From Coralloluteibacterium stylophorae (GTDB lineage: Bacteria > Pseudomonadota > Gammaproteobacteria > Xanthomonadales > Xanthomonadaceae), in contig NZ_JAGQFT020000013.1 of assembly GCF_018122625.2 (NCBI RefSeq), positions 1 through 64,000 of the forward strand: a DNA stretch of 64,000 bases, read 5' to 3'. The notes beneath the pieces are model-generated. The model did no database searches, was not told the origin of the DNA, and worked only from the letters and a program-made list of their open reading frames with translations. The translations under genes and the position numbers were made by a program. Position 1 is the stretch's first letter. Every line of letters begins with the position of its first letter. Shown piece after piece: positions 25,701 to 34,272 of the stretch.

Positions 25701-25925
25701 ATCCTCGCCAACCAGGGCGGCAGCCGCAACCCGTACTACGTCGAGGCCTACGACCAGGTCGACCTCAGCGTGAACTACGCCTTCAACGACCGCTGGTCCG
25801 CGGGCTTCGAGGCGATCAACGTCACCGGCGAGGACGTGCGCTGGCACGGCCGCAGCGACGAGCAGATCGTGCGGCTGCTCGACCAGAGCCCGCGCTACAC
25901 TCTGGGCGTCCGTTACAGGTTCTGA
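22788..25925 (+). CDS. TonB-dependent outer-membrane receptor (carbohydrate type)
   Basis: A 1045-residue receptor that imports a ligand across the outer membrane using TonB energy. Signal peptide residues 1-28 (cleaved at NPAFA/QDP), TonB box region LDSIEVVGIRSS (about 39-50), plug domain with DIGKFPDTNLAESLQRITGI and NGRQIPG, then a 22-strand barrel ending in the aromatic YTLGVRYRF. The spacing and the three following genes are those of xanthomonad/caulobacter polysaccharide loci rather than siderophore systems. The ATG at 22788 gives the signal peptide. Operator-like palindromes lie 69 and over 300 bases upstream. Confidence 0.95.
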   Translation: MNDKLKRFRSTAMFTIVGGVIVINPAFAQDPASSPPDAATTLDSIEVVGIRSSLNEAMNIKRETPGVVDAISAEDIGKFPDTNLAESLQRITGISIERRDGEGAQVTARGFGPQFNLVTLNGRQIPGADAFGAAGQVAIGGVEAGTRAFNFAQLASEAISGIEVYKTGQASVPSGGIGATINILTDRPFNHPGGEIVASAGAKAVYDDSQIFDSDITPEASAILSYASPDKVWGAGLSASYQKRHGGSVQATENNWNVARWNGPDGILRPGGTIVNEPEIGQLYALPNDLRYAFSDFERERINGQGVLQFAPSDAVILTLDYTFSRNEIEENRGEQAQWLQQGSYTHLEFDGGEVATPTYLREIVETKDFGYEQQRNMQKYELDSIGINADWQVSTDFRLVFDAHNTTSESSPNDPATGGGSTYFSMAGTNNCTNGPYCGGAWSQEMWFNSGLPVMARTWYPSMGNAAADSSGVVNPDFPVEQIGAQVLRVNALQQKTEVKQGRLDGVLDFDQGRFQFGVDSSETTMTRRQAQEQYSTLGDWSAANTGNEPGMYPLLSPINIVGLFDDFAAPGAPTGAWRGDTTALGQWAVDAYGANFSVSPILSADNRIEEETRAAYMQVELDGSIGEMPTHTRIGVRYEKTDLTSTSAVATPTAVQWEANNDFRIVRSAETQPFSETHSYSYILPNLDFSLDVTEDIKARASFSETIARAPYSNLYAGPGPNQPTGSVLISEAGRADGNANTPTLDPIESDNLDLALEWYFADASYVSITYWNKRVDNFIGNTVVQESLYGLTDPTSGPDAQAALDFLTSAACAAQVGAAGNDVGAACSANNTALFTALALYRNAAETGGLAAYNGSGAQVQAMENAYDLVGAADDPLYMFNVNRPVNQNSAKLRGWELGGQYFFGDSGFGVYANYTIVNGDVGYDDAGDPTVDQFSLLGLSDTANLMLMYEKYGWSARVAWNWRDEYLILANQGGSRNPYYVEAYDQVDLSVNYAFNDRWSAGFEAINVTGEDVRWHGRSDEQIVRLLDQSPRYTLGVRYRF

Positions 25926-26029
25926 CGCAGGCGACACGGGCGCCGCCTGCCACGGCGGCGCCCCGGCGGAGCGTCATCAGCGGCGGGTGCCCGGCACCCG
26001 ATTCGATCGACGGAGCCGGCTTCCGCGCA

Positions 26030-26791
26030 ATGGCACGATACGAACTGCTCGACAACGTGGCGCACCGGGATCTGCGCGTGGTCACCGGCTTCGGGGCGGA
26101 GCTCGGCGACGCCAGCGGCGTGGTGCCGGCCTTCCCCACGGAATTCGCCGAGCTGCAGCGCGAGTACCCGATCTTCTTCCGCAGGGACGAGGCGTCCGGC
26201 GCCTGGCACCCGGTGGCCCTGCTCGGCTTCCAGCCGAACGAGAACCTGTTCCTGCAGGATGGGCGCTGGAACGCGACCTACCTGCCCGGGGCCGTCGCGC
26301 GCGGGCCCTTCCTGATCGGGTTCCGCGAGCGGCAGGTCGATGGCGAGCCCCGGCGCGAGCCGGTCGTCCACGTCGACCTCGAGCATGCCCGCATCGCCTC
26401 GGGCGGCGAGGGCGAGGCGGTGTTCCTGCCGCAGGGCGGGCACAGCCCCTACCTGCAGCACATCGTCACCGTCCTGCGCGGCATCGCCGACGGCGTCGAG
26501 GCGGGGAAGGCGATGTATGCCGAATTCGACGCGCTCGGGCTGATCCAGCCGATGCGCCTGGACATCCGCTTCGACGAGAGCGCCGGGGTGAACCTGACCG
26601 GCCTGTACGGCATCGACCGCGAACGACTCGCCGCGCTCGACGCGCCGGCGCTGCACCGGCTGCACGCGTCCGGCTGGCTCGAGGGCGCCTATCTGGTCCT
26701 GGCGTCGCTGCACAACCTCCGGCGGCTGATCGCCGAGAAGCAGCGCCGCCTGCGGGCGCAGGCGCACGCCGCGTCCGGCGTGGCCGGCTGA
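26030..26791 (+). CDS. SapC family protein
   Basis: A 253-residue protein of the SapC family (named for an S-layer-associated protein), with the typical start ELLDNVAHRDLRV, the FPTEFAELQREYPIFFRRD segment and LLGFQPNENLFLQDGRW. No signal peptide or membrane helix. It lies 104 bases after the receptor stop and nine bases before the cupin gene. SapC genes regularly sit between TonB receptors and tryptophan-halogenase genes in polysaccharide loci; their molecular role is unknown. Confidence 0.9.
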   Translation: MARYELLDNVAHRDLRVVTGFGAELGDASGVVPAFPTEFAELQREYPIFFRRDEASGAWHPVALLGFQPNENLFLQDGRWNATYLPGAVARGPFLIGFRERQVDGEPRREPVVHVDLEHARIASGGEGEAVFLPQGGHSPYLQHIVTVLRGIADGVEAGKAMYAEFDALGLIQPMRLDIRFDESAGVNLTGLYGIDRERLAALDAPALHRLHASGWLEGAYLVLASLHNLRRLIAEKQRRLRAQAHAASGVAG

Positions 26792-26799
26792 GCGACGCT

Positions 26800-27822
26800 G
26801 TGGGCCAGGTCGCCGCGCCCATCCGCGAGCTCCCGGCATGCCGGCCCGGGGCGCTGCCGCTCGGCGCGCTGCTCGATGCCGGCGAGCCGGTGGTGCTGCG
26901 GGGCGTGGCAGCGCACTGGCCGCTGGTGGCGGCCGGCCGTGGCGGCGTGCAGGCGGCGATGGACTACCTGAAGGCGCATGCGACCGAGCGGCCGGTGCAG
27001 TACTCCCACGGCGACCGGGAGGTGGCCGGGCGCCCGTTCTATCGCGCCGGGTTCACCGCATTGAACTGCGAAGTGCGCCGCGCCCGCCTGGACCAGGTGC
27101 TGGACGAGATCGCCGGCCACCTCGACGACGCCGCACCGCCCACCTTCTACGTGGCCTCGCAGCGCGTGGACGCCTGCATGCCGGGCCTGCGCACCGACAA
27201 CGACCTCGACTTCGCCGCGCACGGGGTCGAGGCGCCGCCGAGCATCTGGATCGGCAATCGCGTCACCGCTTCGTGCCACTACGATGCGCCGAACAACATC
27301 GCCTGCTGCGCGGTCGGACGCCGCCGCTTCACCCTGTTTCCGCCGGACCAGATCGGCAACCTCTACCCGGGGCCGCTCGATCCGACGCCCGGCGGGCAGG
27401 CGGTGAGCGTGGTCGATTTCGCGCAGCCCGACTTCGAGCGCTTCCCGCGCTTCCGCGAGGCGCTGGCGACGGCCCGCAGCGCCGAGCTCGAACCGGGCGA
27501 TGCGCTCTTCATCCCCAGCATGTGGTGGCACCACGTCGAGGCGCTGGCGCCCTTCAACGTGCTGGTCAACTACTGGTGGACGGGCGCGCCGGCGTGGATG
27601 CCGTCGCCCATGCACGCGCTCCATCTGGCGCTGTGGGCGATCCGCGACCGCCCCGAGCGCGAGAAGCAGGCCTGGCGCGAGGTGTTCGACTACTACGTGT
27701 TCGGCCCCTGCGAGCGCGCCGGCGCGCACCTGCCGGAGGCCGCGCGCGGGCTGCTCGGGCCGCTGGACGACACCCGCGCGCGGCAGCTGCGCGCATCGCT
27801 GATCGACCGGCTCAACCGCTGA
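26800..27822 (+). CDS. JmjC-like cupin protein
   Basis: A 340-residue cupin_8/JmjC-fold protein. The iron-binding facial triad is visible as H-x-D in TASCHYDAPNNIACC and the distal His in PSMWWHHVEALAPFNVLVNY, so a 2-oxoglutarate/Fe(II) hydroxylase activity is plausible. The substrate is unknown. GTG at 26800 is used because no ATG lies in frame near the preceding stop; it begins eight bases after the SapC stop. Proteins of this type accompany SapC and halogenase genes in TonB loci. Confidence 0.85.
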   Translation: MGQVAAPIRELPACRPGALPLGALLDAGEPVVLRGVAAHWPLVAAGRGGVQAAMDYLKAHATERPVQYSHGDREVAGRPFYRAGFTALNCEVRRARLDQVLDEIAGHLDDAAPPTFYVASQRVDACMPGLRTDNDLDFAAHGVEAPPSIWIGNRVTASCHYDAPNNIACCAVGRRRFTLFPPDQIGNLYPGPLDPTPGGQAVSVVDFAQPDFERFPRFREALATARSAELEPGDALFIPSMWWHHVEALAPFNVLVNYWWTGAPAWMPSPMHALHLALWAIRDRPEREKQAWREVFDYYVFGPCERAGAHLPEAARGLLGPLDDTRARQLRASLIDRLNR

Positions 27823-27867
27823 CACCGGCGCGCGGGCCGCGCGCGACACACCGAAGGACGACGCGCG

Positions 27868-29460
27868 ATGGCAAGCGAGGCTGGAAAGATCCGGAAGGTC
27901 GTCATCGCCGGGGGAGGCACGGCCGGCTGGCTCGCGGCCTGCGCGCTCACCCACCAGTTCCGCGACCTGCTCGACATCGTCCTCGTCGAGTCCGAGCAGA
28001 TCGGCACCGTCGGCGTCGGCGAATCCACCGTGCCGACGATCCGCACCTTCCATCGCCTGCTGGGCATCGACGAGCGCGAGTTCATGAGCGCGGTGGCCGG
28101 CAGCTTCAAGCTGTCGATCTCGTTCGAGAACTGGACCCGACCGGGCGAGCGCTATTTCCATCCGTTCGGCTATACCGGCGCCGGCACATGGTCGTGCGAG
28201 TTCCATCATTTCTGGCTCGACAGCCTGCGCCGCGGCATGCCGTCGGCGTTCGGCGACTTCTGCCTGGAGTCGGTCGCGTCGCGCGCGGGCCGGTTCGCGC
28301 TGTCCGACCGCGAGGAGCGCGGCGCACCGCAGTGGTCGCTGCGCTGGGCGCGCAATCCCAATGCGCCCGCACGTCCCGAGCCCAACTACGCCTACCACTT
28401 CGACGCCGCGCTCTACGCGGATTTCCTGCGCCGCAAGTCCGAAGGCCGCGGGCTGACCCGGATCGAGGGCAGGATCCTCGAGGTCCGGCGGGATCCGGGC
28501 AGCGGCAACGTCGACGCCCTGGTGCTCGAGGACGGGCAGGTCGTGGAAGGCGATCTGTTCATCGACTGCAGCGGCTTCCGCGGGCTGCTGATCGAGCAGG
28601 CCATGCGGACCGGCTACGAGGACTGGAACCAGTGGCTGCCGTGCGATCGCGCCGTGGCCCTGCAGACCGCGGCGGTGGAACCGGCGGTGCCGTACACGCG
28701 CGCGATCGCACACGAGGCAGGCTGGCGCTGGCACATCGCCCTGCAGCATCGGGTCGGCTGCGGCTGGGTGTTCTCCAGCGCGCACATGTCCGACGACGAA
28801 GCCGCGGCACGGCTCGTCGCCGCGACTGGGGCACCCCTCGTGCGCGAGCCGTGGATCGTGTCGTTCCGCACCGGCCGCCGGCGTCGGGCCTGGAACGGCA
28901 ACGTGGTCGCGCTCGGCCTGGCCAGCGGCTTCATCGAGCCGCTGGAATCGACCAGCATCCACCTGACCCTGAGCGCGATCGCGCGTCTCATCCACCTGTT
29001 TCCGGCCGACGGCATCGAGGAGTCGCTGGTCGAGCGCTACAACGAGGTCAGTCGCAGGGAGATGGAACAGGTGCGCGACTTCATCGTCATGCACTACCAC
29101 CTCAACCAGCGCGACGAGCCGCTGTGGCGGGAATGCCGGGACATGCGCCTGCCCGAGGCGCTCGCCGAGCGCATCCGGCTGTTCCGCGACCGTGCCCATG
29201 CCTGGCAGGGCGAGGACGAGCTGTTCCGGCTCGATTCCTGGACCCACGTCATGCTGGGGCAGGGCGTCGTACCCAGGACCCACCACCCGCTGGGCGCCGC
29301 GCTCGGCGATGCCGACCTGCGCCGCCTGTTCGACGCCATCCGCCGGCCGATCGACCAGGCCGTGCAGGCGATGCCCGAGCACCAGGCCTTCCTCGAACGC
29401 TACTGCCCGGCGGATCCGGCCGTGTGGGCGCAGCGGAAGCGGCAGCCTTCGCCCGCGTGA
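27868..29460 (+). CDS. flavin-dependent tryptophan-halogenase family protein
   Basis: A 530-residue FAD enzyme of the PrnA/BrvH family. FAD-binding VVIAGGGTAGWLAACAL (residues 11-27), the catalytic Lys in GSFKLSISFENW (K81, equivalent to K79 of PrnA), the tryptophan-motif region GWRWHIALQHRVGCGW and SGFIEPLESTSIHLTL are all present. In the classic W-x-W-x-I-P motif the Pro is replaced by Ala (WRWHIA). Activity needs a flavin reductase, which is not in the window. Family members inside TonB/SapC loci have uncertain natural substrates. Confidence 0.9.
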   Translation: MASEAGKIRKVVIAGGGTAGWLAACALTHQFRDLLDIVLVESEQIGTVGVGESTVPTIRTFHRLLGIDEREFMSAVAGSFKLSISFENWTRPGERYFHPFGYTGAGTWSCEFHHFWLDSLRRGMPSAFGDFCLESVASRAGRFALSDREERGAPQWSLRWARNPNAPARPEPNYAYHFDAALYADFLRRKSEGRGLTRIEGRILEVRRDPGSGNVDALVLEDGQVVEGDLFIDCSGFRGLLIEQAMRTGYEDWNQWLPCDRAVALQTAAVEPAVPYTRAIAHEAGWRWHIALQHRVGCGWVFSSAHMSDDEAAARLVAATGAPLVREPWIVSFRTGRRRRAWNGNVVALGLASGFIEPLESTSIHLTLSAIARLIHLFPADGIEESLVERYNEVSRREMEQVRDFIVMHYHLNQRDEPLWRECRDMRLPEALAERIRLFRDRAHAWQGEDELFRLDSWTHVMLGQGVVPRTHHPLGAALGDADLRRLFDAIRRPIDQAVQAMPEHQAFLERYCPADPAVWAQRKRQPSPA

Positions 29461-29538
29461 GGACGTGCTGCCGGGGCTGCGTTCGATTGCGTCCCCGCTC
29501 GCGATCGAGCCCCGGACTGCAGTCGTGCCGCGTCGCCT

Positions 29539-29629
29539 GTAGGAGCGGCTTCAGCCGCGAGCAGGCATCTGCGGGAGAGATCGTGCAGGCGCCCGCGTCG
29601 CCGCCGGTCGCGGCTGAAGCCGCTCCTAC
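29539..29629. repeat. facing pair of REP units (REPIN-like)
   Basis: GTAGGAGCGGCTTCAGCCGC begins at 29539 and the inverted copy ends with CCGCTCCTAC at 29629. The pair lies between the convergent halogenase and GH16 genes, in a 259-base gap that is otherwise empty. Confidence 0.85.
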
Positions 29630-29719
29630 GAGGTCTGCGCGAGATCGGGGAAGGGGCGAACCGGCGGCACGGCATCTGCAGCCGGGCGGTCCGCCCCGGG
29701 ACCGGATCGGGATCCGGGA

Positions 29720-31075
29720 TTACGGGCTCTGGTAGTAGACGTCGTCGATGAAGAACTCAACCGACTCGCCCGGCGGGTCGGCGACGACCATGAACATCTG
29801 CTTCACCGCATTGAGATCGAGGTCGTAGAACGCGCTGAAGGGGATGCTGACCTCGTGCCACTGGCCGTCGCGGACCAGGCCGTAGTTGTTGCCGCCGTTG
29901 ACGAAGTCGACCCAGCTGTCGCCGAACGAGGTGTTGATGCCGATCTTGAAGGTGGTCGCGGTGGTGGTGCGCATCCGGAACTTGAGCCAGCCGCCGGCGT
30001 AGTTGCCCATGTTGCGCACGTCGTTGGCGACGCCGAGGCCGTACCAGGCACCGGCGCCGGCGCGGAAGGCCATCACCTGGCCGCCCTCGAAGGGCTGCGC
30101 CGAGATCGGCGTGAGGTTGTTCCAGAGGTAGAGGTTGGCCTCGCCGTTGTAATCCAGGTGCCCGGCGAGCCCTGCCTGCTCGGAATAGACGCCGAAGCGC
30201 CCGGGCGGCGTCGCCGAGTCCGCGCCGACGTAGAGTTCGCTGCCGGCCACGTCCTGGTAGAGACGGATGTAGTCGACTTCCATGCGCCCCGGCACCGGCG
30301 CGGTGATGCCGTCGGGCGAGAAGATGCCGGTGTAGGCGCCGCCCACCGCGAGGTTCAGCAGCAGGTACTGCTGGGCGTGGAACTCGTGGGTCGACGAGGC
30401 ATCCGGGTTGGAGATGTCGAAATCGAAGTACTGCTGTCCGTCGATGGAGACGCGGATGTACTGCGGCGTCCAGTCCATCCGGTAGACGTGGTAGTCGTCG
30501 TCGAGGTCGACCGCGCTGGTGTAGTCGGCGCCGTAGTCGGCCTGGGAGCCCTGGTAGTCCCAGTGCACGGCAGCGCCGACCCGGCGATTGACGACACCCT
30601 CGGCGATGGCCTGTGCCGAGCCGGCCTCCATCAGGTCGATCTCGCCCCGTGCAGGCCAGACGCCGGCGACGCCGAGCATCCAGTAGGCGGGCCACAGGCC
30701 GTTGCCGACCTCGGGGATCTTGATGCGCGCCTCAAGCGTCCCGTACTTGAAGTGCATGCGACCTTCGGTCTTCATCCGCGCCGAGGTATAGGGCATGCCG
30801 CCGAAGTCCTCCCGGCGTGCTTCGATCACCAGGTGGCCATTCTCAATGCGGGCGTTCTCGGGCCGGCTGGTGTAGTACTGCAGCTCGCTGTTGCCCCAGC
30901 CGCAGAGGCCGATCTGGCAGCCGTTGCCGACGTCGTAGGTCCAGTTGTCGCCGTCTATCGACGGGCCGTCGAAGTTCTCTTCCCACACGGGTGCCTGGGC
31001 GTGGGCGGGCAGGGCGAGGGCCGCGCTGCCGAGGCAGGCGGTGGCGAAGAGTGCGGACAGGCGTGCGCGTTCCAT
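29720..31075 (-). CDS. secreted GH16 endo-beta-glucanase (laminarinase type) with C-terminal binding-like domain
   Basis: A 451-residue exported enzyme: signal peptide (cleaved after ALPAHA), GH16 domain about residues 30-275 with the catalytic EIDLME (nucleophile Glu145, acid/base Glu150) and WPAYWMLG, then a C-terminal jelly-roll domain (about 280-451) resembling carbohydrate-binding or glucanase-associated modules. The motif without the beta-bulge-less change (ExDxxE) fits beta-1,3-glucanases; exact specificity is inferred. AGGAG lies before the ATG at 31075. A LacI-type palindrome sits 74 bases upstream of the start. Confidence 0.9.
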   Translation of the reverse strand: MERARLSALFATACLGSAALALPAHAQAPVWEENFDGPSIDGDNWTYDVGNGCQIGLCGWGNSELQYYTSRPENARIENGHLVIEARREDFGGMPYTSARMKTEGRMHFKYGTLEARIKIPEVGNGLWPAYWMLGVAGVWPARGEIDLMEAGSAQAIAEGVVNRRVGAAVHWDYQGSQADYGADYTSAVDLDDDYHVYRMDWTPQYIRVSIDGQQYFDFDISNPDASSTHEFHAQQYLLLNLAVGGAYTGIFSPDGITAPVPGRMEVDYIRLYQDVAGSELYVGADSATPPGRFGVYSEQAGLAGHLDYNGEANLYLWNNLTPISAQPFEGGQVMAFRAGAGAWYGLGVANDVRNMGNYAGGWLKFRMRTTTATTFKIGINTSFGDSWVDFVNGGNNYGLVRDGQWHEVSIPFSAFYDLDLNAVKQMFMVVADPPGESVEFFIDDVYYQSP

Positions 31076-31148
31076 ACGGTTCTCCTGTGCGTAAGCGGAT
31101 GGGTTGCCCGCACGAGGGGGCGCGGGCGGGAGGACCCTAAACCCGCGA

Positions 31149-31162
31149 TGACAGCGCTGTCG
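31149..31162. promoter_or_regulatory. LacI-type operator candidate, GH16 gene
   Basis: TGACAGCGCTGTCG, thirteen of fourteen bases symmetrical, 74 bases from the GH16 start; same form as 22705-22718. Confidence 0.6.
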
Positions 31163-31367
31163 GGTTTCAGCCTGCAATCGCTGCTTCTGCCGACTCCATC
31201 ACGAAAAAGTGTTCGTTCGGGATGAAACGCGGGCGAAGGTTCGGTAATTCATGCTGCGCGACAGCACGATGTTGCGCGGTGGACCATCCGAACCAACCGC
31301 CGCGTCGGCGTATCGGTACGCGTTGCGGCACCATTGCAGGCCCCGACCGACCGCCGAGCCCATCCGG

Positions 31368-31505
31368 ATGCCGTTCCGCCTCTTGCCGGTACTCGTGCTG
31401 CTCCTGCCCGCCGCCGGCTGTACGCTCGGTCCGGAACGCGGCATGCGCGGCATCGCAGCTCGGGCGCCGAGCCTGCATCGGCTCGAGTGCGAGATGGGGC
31501 CCTGA
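31368..31505 (+). CDS. small lipoprotein
   Basis: A 45-residue peptide with a typical lipoprotein signal (MPFRLLPVLVLLLPAAGC, lipobox PAAGC) and a mature tail of about 28 residues. The stop is three bases before the next ATG, so it is probably co-translated with the membrane protein. Function unknown; entericidin-like small lipoproteins look similar. Confidence 0.5.
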   Translation: MPFRLLPVLVLLLPAAGCTLGPERGMRGIAARAPSLHRLECEMGP

Positions 31506-31508
31506 GCG

Positions 31509-31889
31509 ATGTGGCGGCTGCTCGTGCGCGTGGAAGGGGTCGCGGTGGCGGCGCTGCTGCTGGCGGCCTGTCTCGTGGGACTGTGGCTTGCGGCCGACGC
31601 GCACGTCCGGCCCAACGGGCTGTTCGGCCCCGGCGGGGCGTGGCGGGCAGGTGCGTCGGCCACGCTCGCATTCGGCGCGATCCCCGCTTTGGCCGTCGCC
31701 GCCCCCATCTACGCGTGGCTCCTCCACCGCCGGTGGGCGAGCTGGCCGAGGGTGGTGGCGCTCGGTATCTGGCCGGCGGCACCGCTGCTGGCGTGGTCGC
31801 CGCAGGTCGCGATGACCGGTCTCGCCTGCGGGATGTTCGTGGCCTGCGCCACGCACGGATGGATGTCGCGACAGTCATCCGGGCGCTGA
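31509..31889 (+). CDS. small integral membrane protein
   Basis: A 126-residue protein with about four hydrophobic helices (residues about 8-29, 46-69, 76-93 and 96-115). No recognised family. It follows the small lipoprotein gene directly and lies between the GH16 and GH18 genes. Confidence 0.6.
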   Translation: MWRLLVRVEGVAVAALLLAACLVGLWLAADAHVRPNGLFGPGGAWRAGASATLAFGAIPALAVAAPIYAWLLHRRWASWPRVVALGIWPAAPLLAWSPQVAMTGLACGMFVACATHGWMSRQSSGR

Positions 31890-32223
31890 AGGTGCATCCC
31901 GCCAATGCGACCGATCCCGCGCGCAGGGGTGATGCATCGCAGCGGGAAGCCGTGGAGAAGCGTGTCCGGGAGTGACGACGGTCACGATTCGGACGTGCAG
32001 CGTTGACAACGATGTCATCGCCTGCCCAGGGTCGATGCGCCGCACCGACGCAGCCAGCGACGACGGCTCGCACTCCGCAAGCCCACAGGGGGCGCATCGC
32101 AGGTCCGTCCGAACGGCGGAGCGGGCACGCATGCCTGCACTGGATGTCCATCGACGGGAGTCGCTCGGCGCAAGGCCGGCCAGCCGATCTCCCCCCACGT
32201 CGCACCGAAACGGAGACTTCACC
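31890..32223. other. upstream region of the chitinase gene
   Basis: No gene is supported here. It contains the operator candidate TGACAACGATGTCA (32004-32017). The 200 bases between that site and the ATG form a long leader region with a purine-rich stretch (GAAACGGAGACTTCACC) before the start. Confidence 0.55.
32004..32017. promoter_or_regulatory. LacI-type operator candidate, GH18 gene
   Basis: TGACAACGATGTCA: arms TGACA and TGTCA are exact inverted repeats around ACGA, one base from the TGACARCGYTGTCA form. It overlaps a TTGACA -35-like hexamer at 32003-32008, which would allow repression by blocking polymerase. Confidence 0.6.
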
Positions 32224-34272
32224 ATGCACGTGAAACACGCGAGGAGCTGGTTGTCCTGCTGCCTGTTGGCGGCGCTCTGCAGCGGCCACGCCGCGGCCCA
32301 GGAGGCGTCCTGCGACGCCGTGCCGCAGTGGACCGCGTCGACCATCTACCAGCCGGGCGACCGGCTCACCTACCGCAACCGCCTCTACCAGGCGGCGATC
32401 CCGATCTGGAACTCGCCGCCGGACCACTGCCCGAGCTGCGGCTGGTACGAGGACCTGGGTGCCTGCGGCACCGGGACCGGCAATGTCGCGCCGGGCATCG
32501 CGCTGACCGCGCCGGCGCCGGGCGCGCAGTTCGAGGCCGGCGCCAGCGTCGCCCTCGCGGCGAACGCCAGCGACGTCGACGGCAGCGTCGTCCGGGTCGA
32601 ATTCTTCGTCGACGGCAGCTCCGTCGGCATCGACGACAGCGTGCCGTTCTCGATGCACTGGACCGCCGTCGCCGGCACCCACGCGATCGGCGCCCGCGCC
32701 ACCGACGACGACGGCGCCACCGCGGACGCGGCGACGCGCACGATCGAGGTCGCCGCCGACGGCGGCGGCGACACCACGCCGCCGAGCGTGCCGCAGGGGC
32801 TCGCGGTGGTGGCGAGCACGGCCGGCAGCATCTCGCTGGCGTGGCAGGCCGCGAGCGACGCGGGCGGCGTGGCCGGCTACGACCTGCTGCGCGACGGCCA
32901 GGTCGTCGCCCAGCCGACGGCCACGCAGTACACCGACACCGGCCTCGCCGCCGAGACCAGCTACGCCTACGCCGTGCGCGCGCGCGACAGCGCCGGCAAC
33001 GCGTCGGCGGCGAGCCCGACGCTGCAGGCGCGCACCGCGTCGCCCGACAGCGGCGGCGACGGCAAGCGCGTCATCGGCTACTTCACCCAGTGGGGCATCT
33101 ACGGCCGCGACTACCAGGTCAAGGACATCGACACCAGCGGCGCCGCCGCATACCTCACCCACATCAACTACGCCTTCGGCAACGTGCGCAACAACCGTTG
33201 CGAGGTCGGCGTCACCCAGCCTTCGGATCCGAACACCGGTGCCGGCGGCGACGCCTTCGCCGACTACGGCAAGGCGTTCCAGGCGGCTGAAAGCGTGGAC
33301 GGCGTCGCCGACACCTGGGACCAGCCGCTGCGTGGCAACTGGAACCAGCTCAAGGAGCTCAAGGCCAGGCATCCCGGCCTGAAGGTGCTCATCTCGCTGG
33401 GCGGGTGGACGTGGTCGCGCGGCTTCTCCGAGGCGGCGAAGCCGGCGAACCGCGAAGCCTTCGTGGCCTCGTGCATCGACGCCTACATCCACGGCGACCT
33501 GCCGGTGACCGACGGCGCGGGCGGGCCGGGTGCGGCGGCCGGCGTGTTCGACGGCATCGACATCGACTGGGAGTATCCCGCGGCCTGCGGGCTGAGCTGC
33601 GGGACGCCCGAGGACCGCGAGAACTTCACCGCGCTGCTGGCCGAGTTCCGCCGCCAGCTCGACGCGGTGCGGCCGGGCCTGCTGCTCACCGTCGCGGTCG
33701 GAGCGGGTATCGACAAGATCGAGGTCACCGATCCCGCGCAGTACGCGCCGTATCTCGACTACATCAACGTGATGACCTACGACTTCCACGGCGCGTGGGA
33801 TCCGGTCACCAACCACCATTCCGCGCTGTTCGCGGCCGAGGGCGATCCGTCCACCGGGGTGCAGGCGACCTACAACAGCGACGCCGCGATCCGCGCCTTC
33901 CTCGACCGCGGCGTTCCGGCCTCCAAGCTCAACCTCGGCATCGGCTTCTACGGCCGCGGCTGGACCAACGTCGGCGGCGCCAACAACGGCCTTTACCAGA
34001 GCGGCAGCGCCGCCCCGGGCACCTACGAGTCCGGCATCGAGGACTACAAGGTGCTGGCCCAGCTCGGCTGGTCCGGCTTCACCGACGCGGACGCCGGCGC
34101 GCACTGGATCTACAACGGCACCACGTTCTGGAGCTACGACGATCCGGCGCTGATCCTCGACAAGATGGCCTACGTCGAGGCGATGGGGCTCGGCGGCGCC
34201 TTCTTCTGGGAGTTCAGCGGCGACGACGCCGACGCGACGCTTGTGAAGACGATCGGCCAGGGCCTCGACTGA
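32224..34272 (+). CDS. secreted multidomain GH18 chitinase
   Basis: A 682-residue exported chitinase. Order: signal peptide (ends AAAQ), chitin-binding CBM5/12-like domain (about residues 30-80, QWTASTIYQPGDRLTYRNRL), an Ig-like Big_9-type domain (about 90-180), a fibronectin type III domain (about 185-275), and the GH18 barrel (about 280-680). The catalytic motif DGIDIDWEYP is intact with acid Glu450; SLGGWTWS and YDFHGAWDP are further family marks. It hydrolyses beta-1,4-GlcNAc chains outside the cell. Upstream palindrome at 32004 suggests coordinated control with the TonB receptor and GH16 genes. Confidence 0.96.
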   Translation: MHVKHARSWLSCCLLAALCSGHAAAQEASCDAVPQWTASTIYQPGDRLTYRNRLYQAAIPIWNSPPDHCPSCGWYEDLGACGTGTGNVAPGIALTAPAPGAQFEAGASVALAANASDVDGSVVRVEFFVDGSSVGIDDSVPFSMHWTAVAGTHAIGARATDDDGATADAATRTIEVAADGGGDTTPPSVPQGLAVVASTAGSISLAWQAASDAGGVAGYDLLRDGQVVAQPTATQYTDTGLAAETSYAYAVRARDSAGNASAASPTLQARTASPDSGGDGKRVIGYFTQWGIYGRDYQVKDIDTSGAAAYLTHINYAFGNVRNNRCEVGVTQPSDPNTGAGGDAFADYGKAFQAAESVDGVADTWDQPLRGNWNQLKELKARHPGLKVLISLGGWTWSRGFSEAAKPANREAFVASCIDAYIHGDLPVTDGAGGPGAAAGVFDGIDIDWEYPAACGLSCGTPEDRENFTALLAEFRRQLDAVRPGLLLTVAVGAGIDKIEVTDPAQYAPYLDYINVMTYDFHGAWDPVTNHHSALFAAEGDPSTGVQATYNSDAAIRAFLDRGVPASKLNLGIGFYGRGWTNVGGANNGLYQSGSAAPGTYESGIEDYKVLAQLGWSGFTDADAGAHWIYNGTTFWSYDDPALILDKMAYVEAMGLGGAFFWEFSGDDADATLVKTIGQGLD

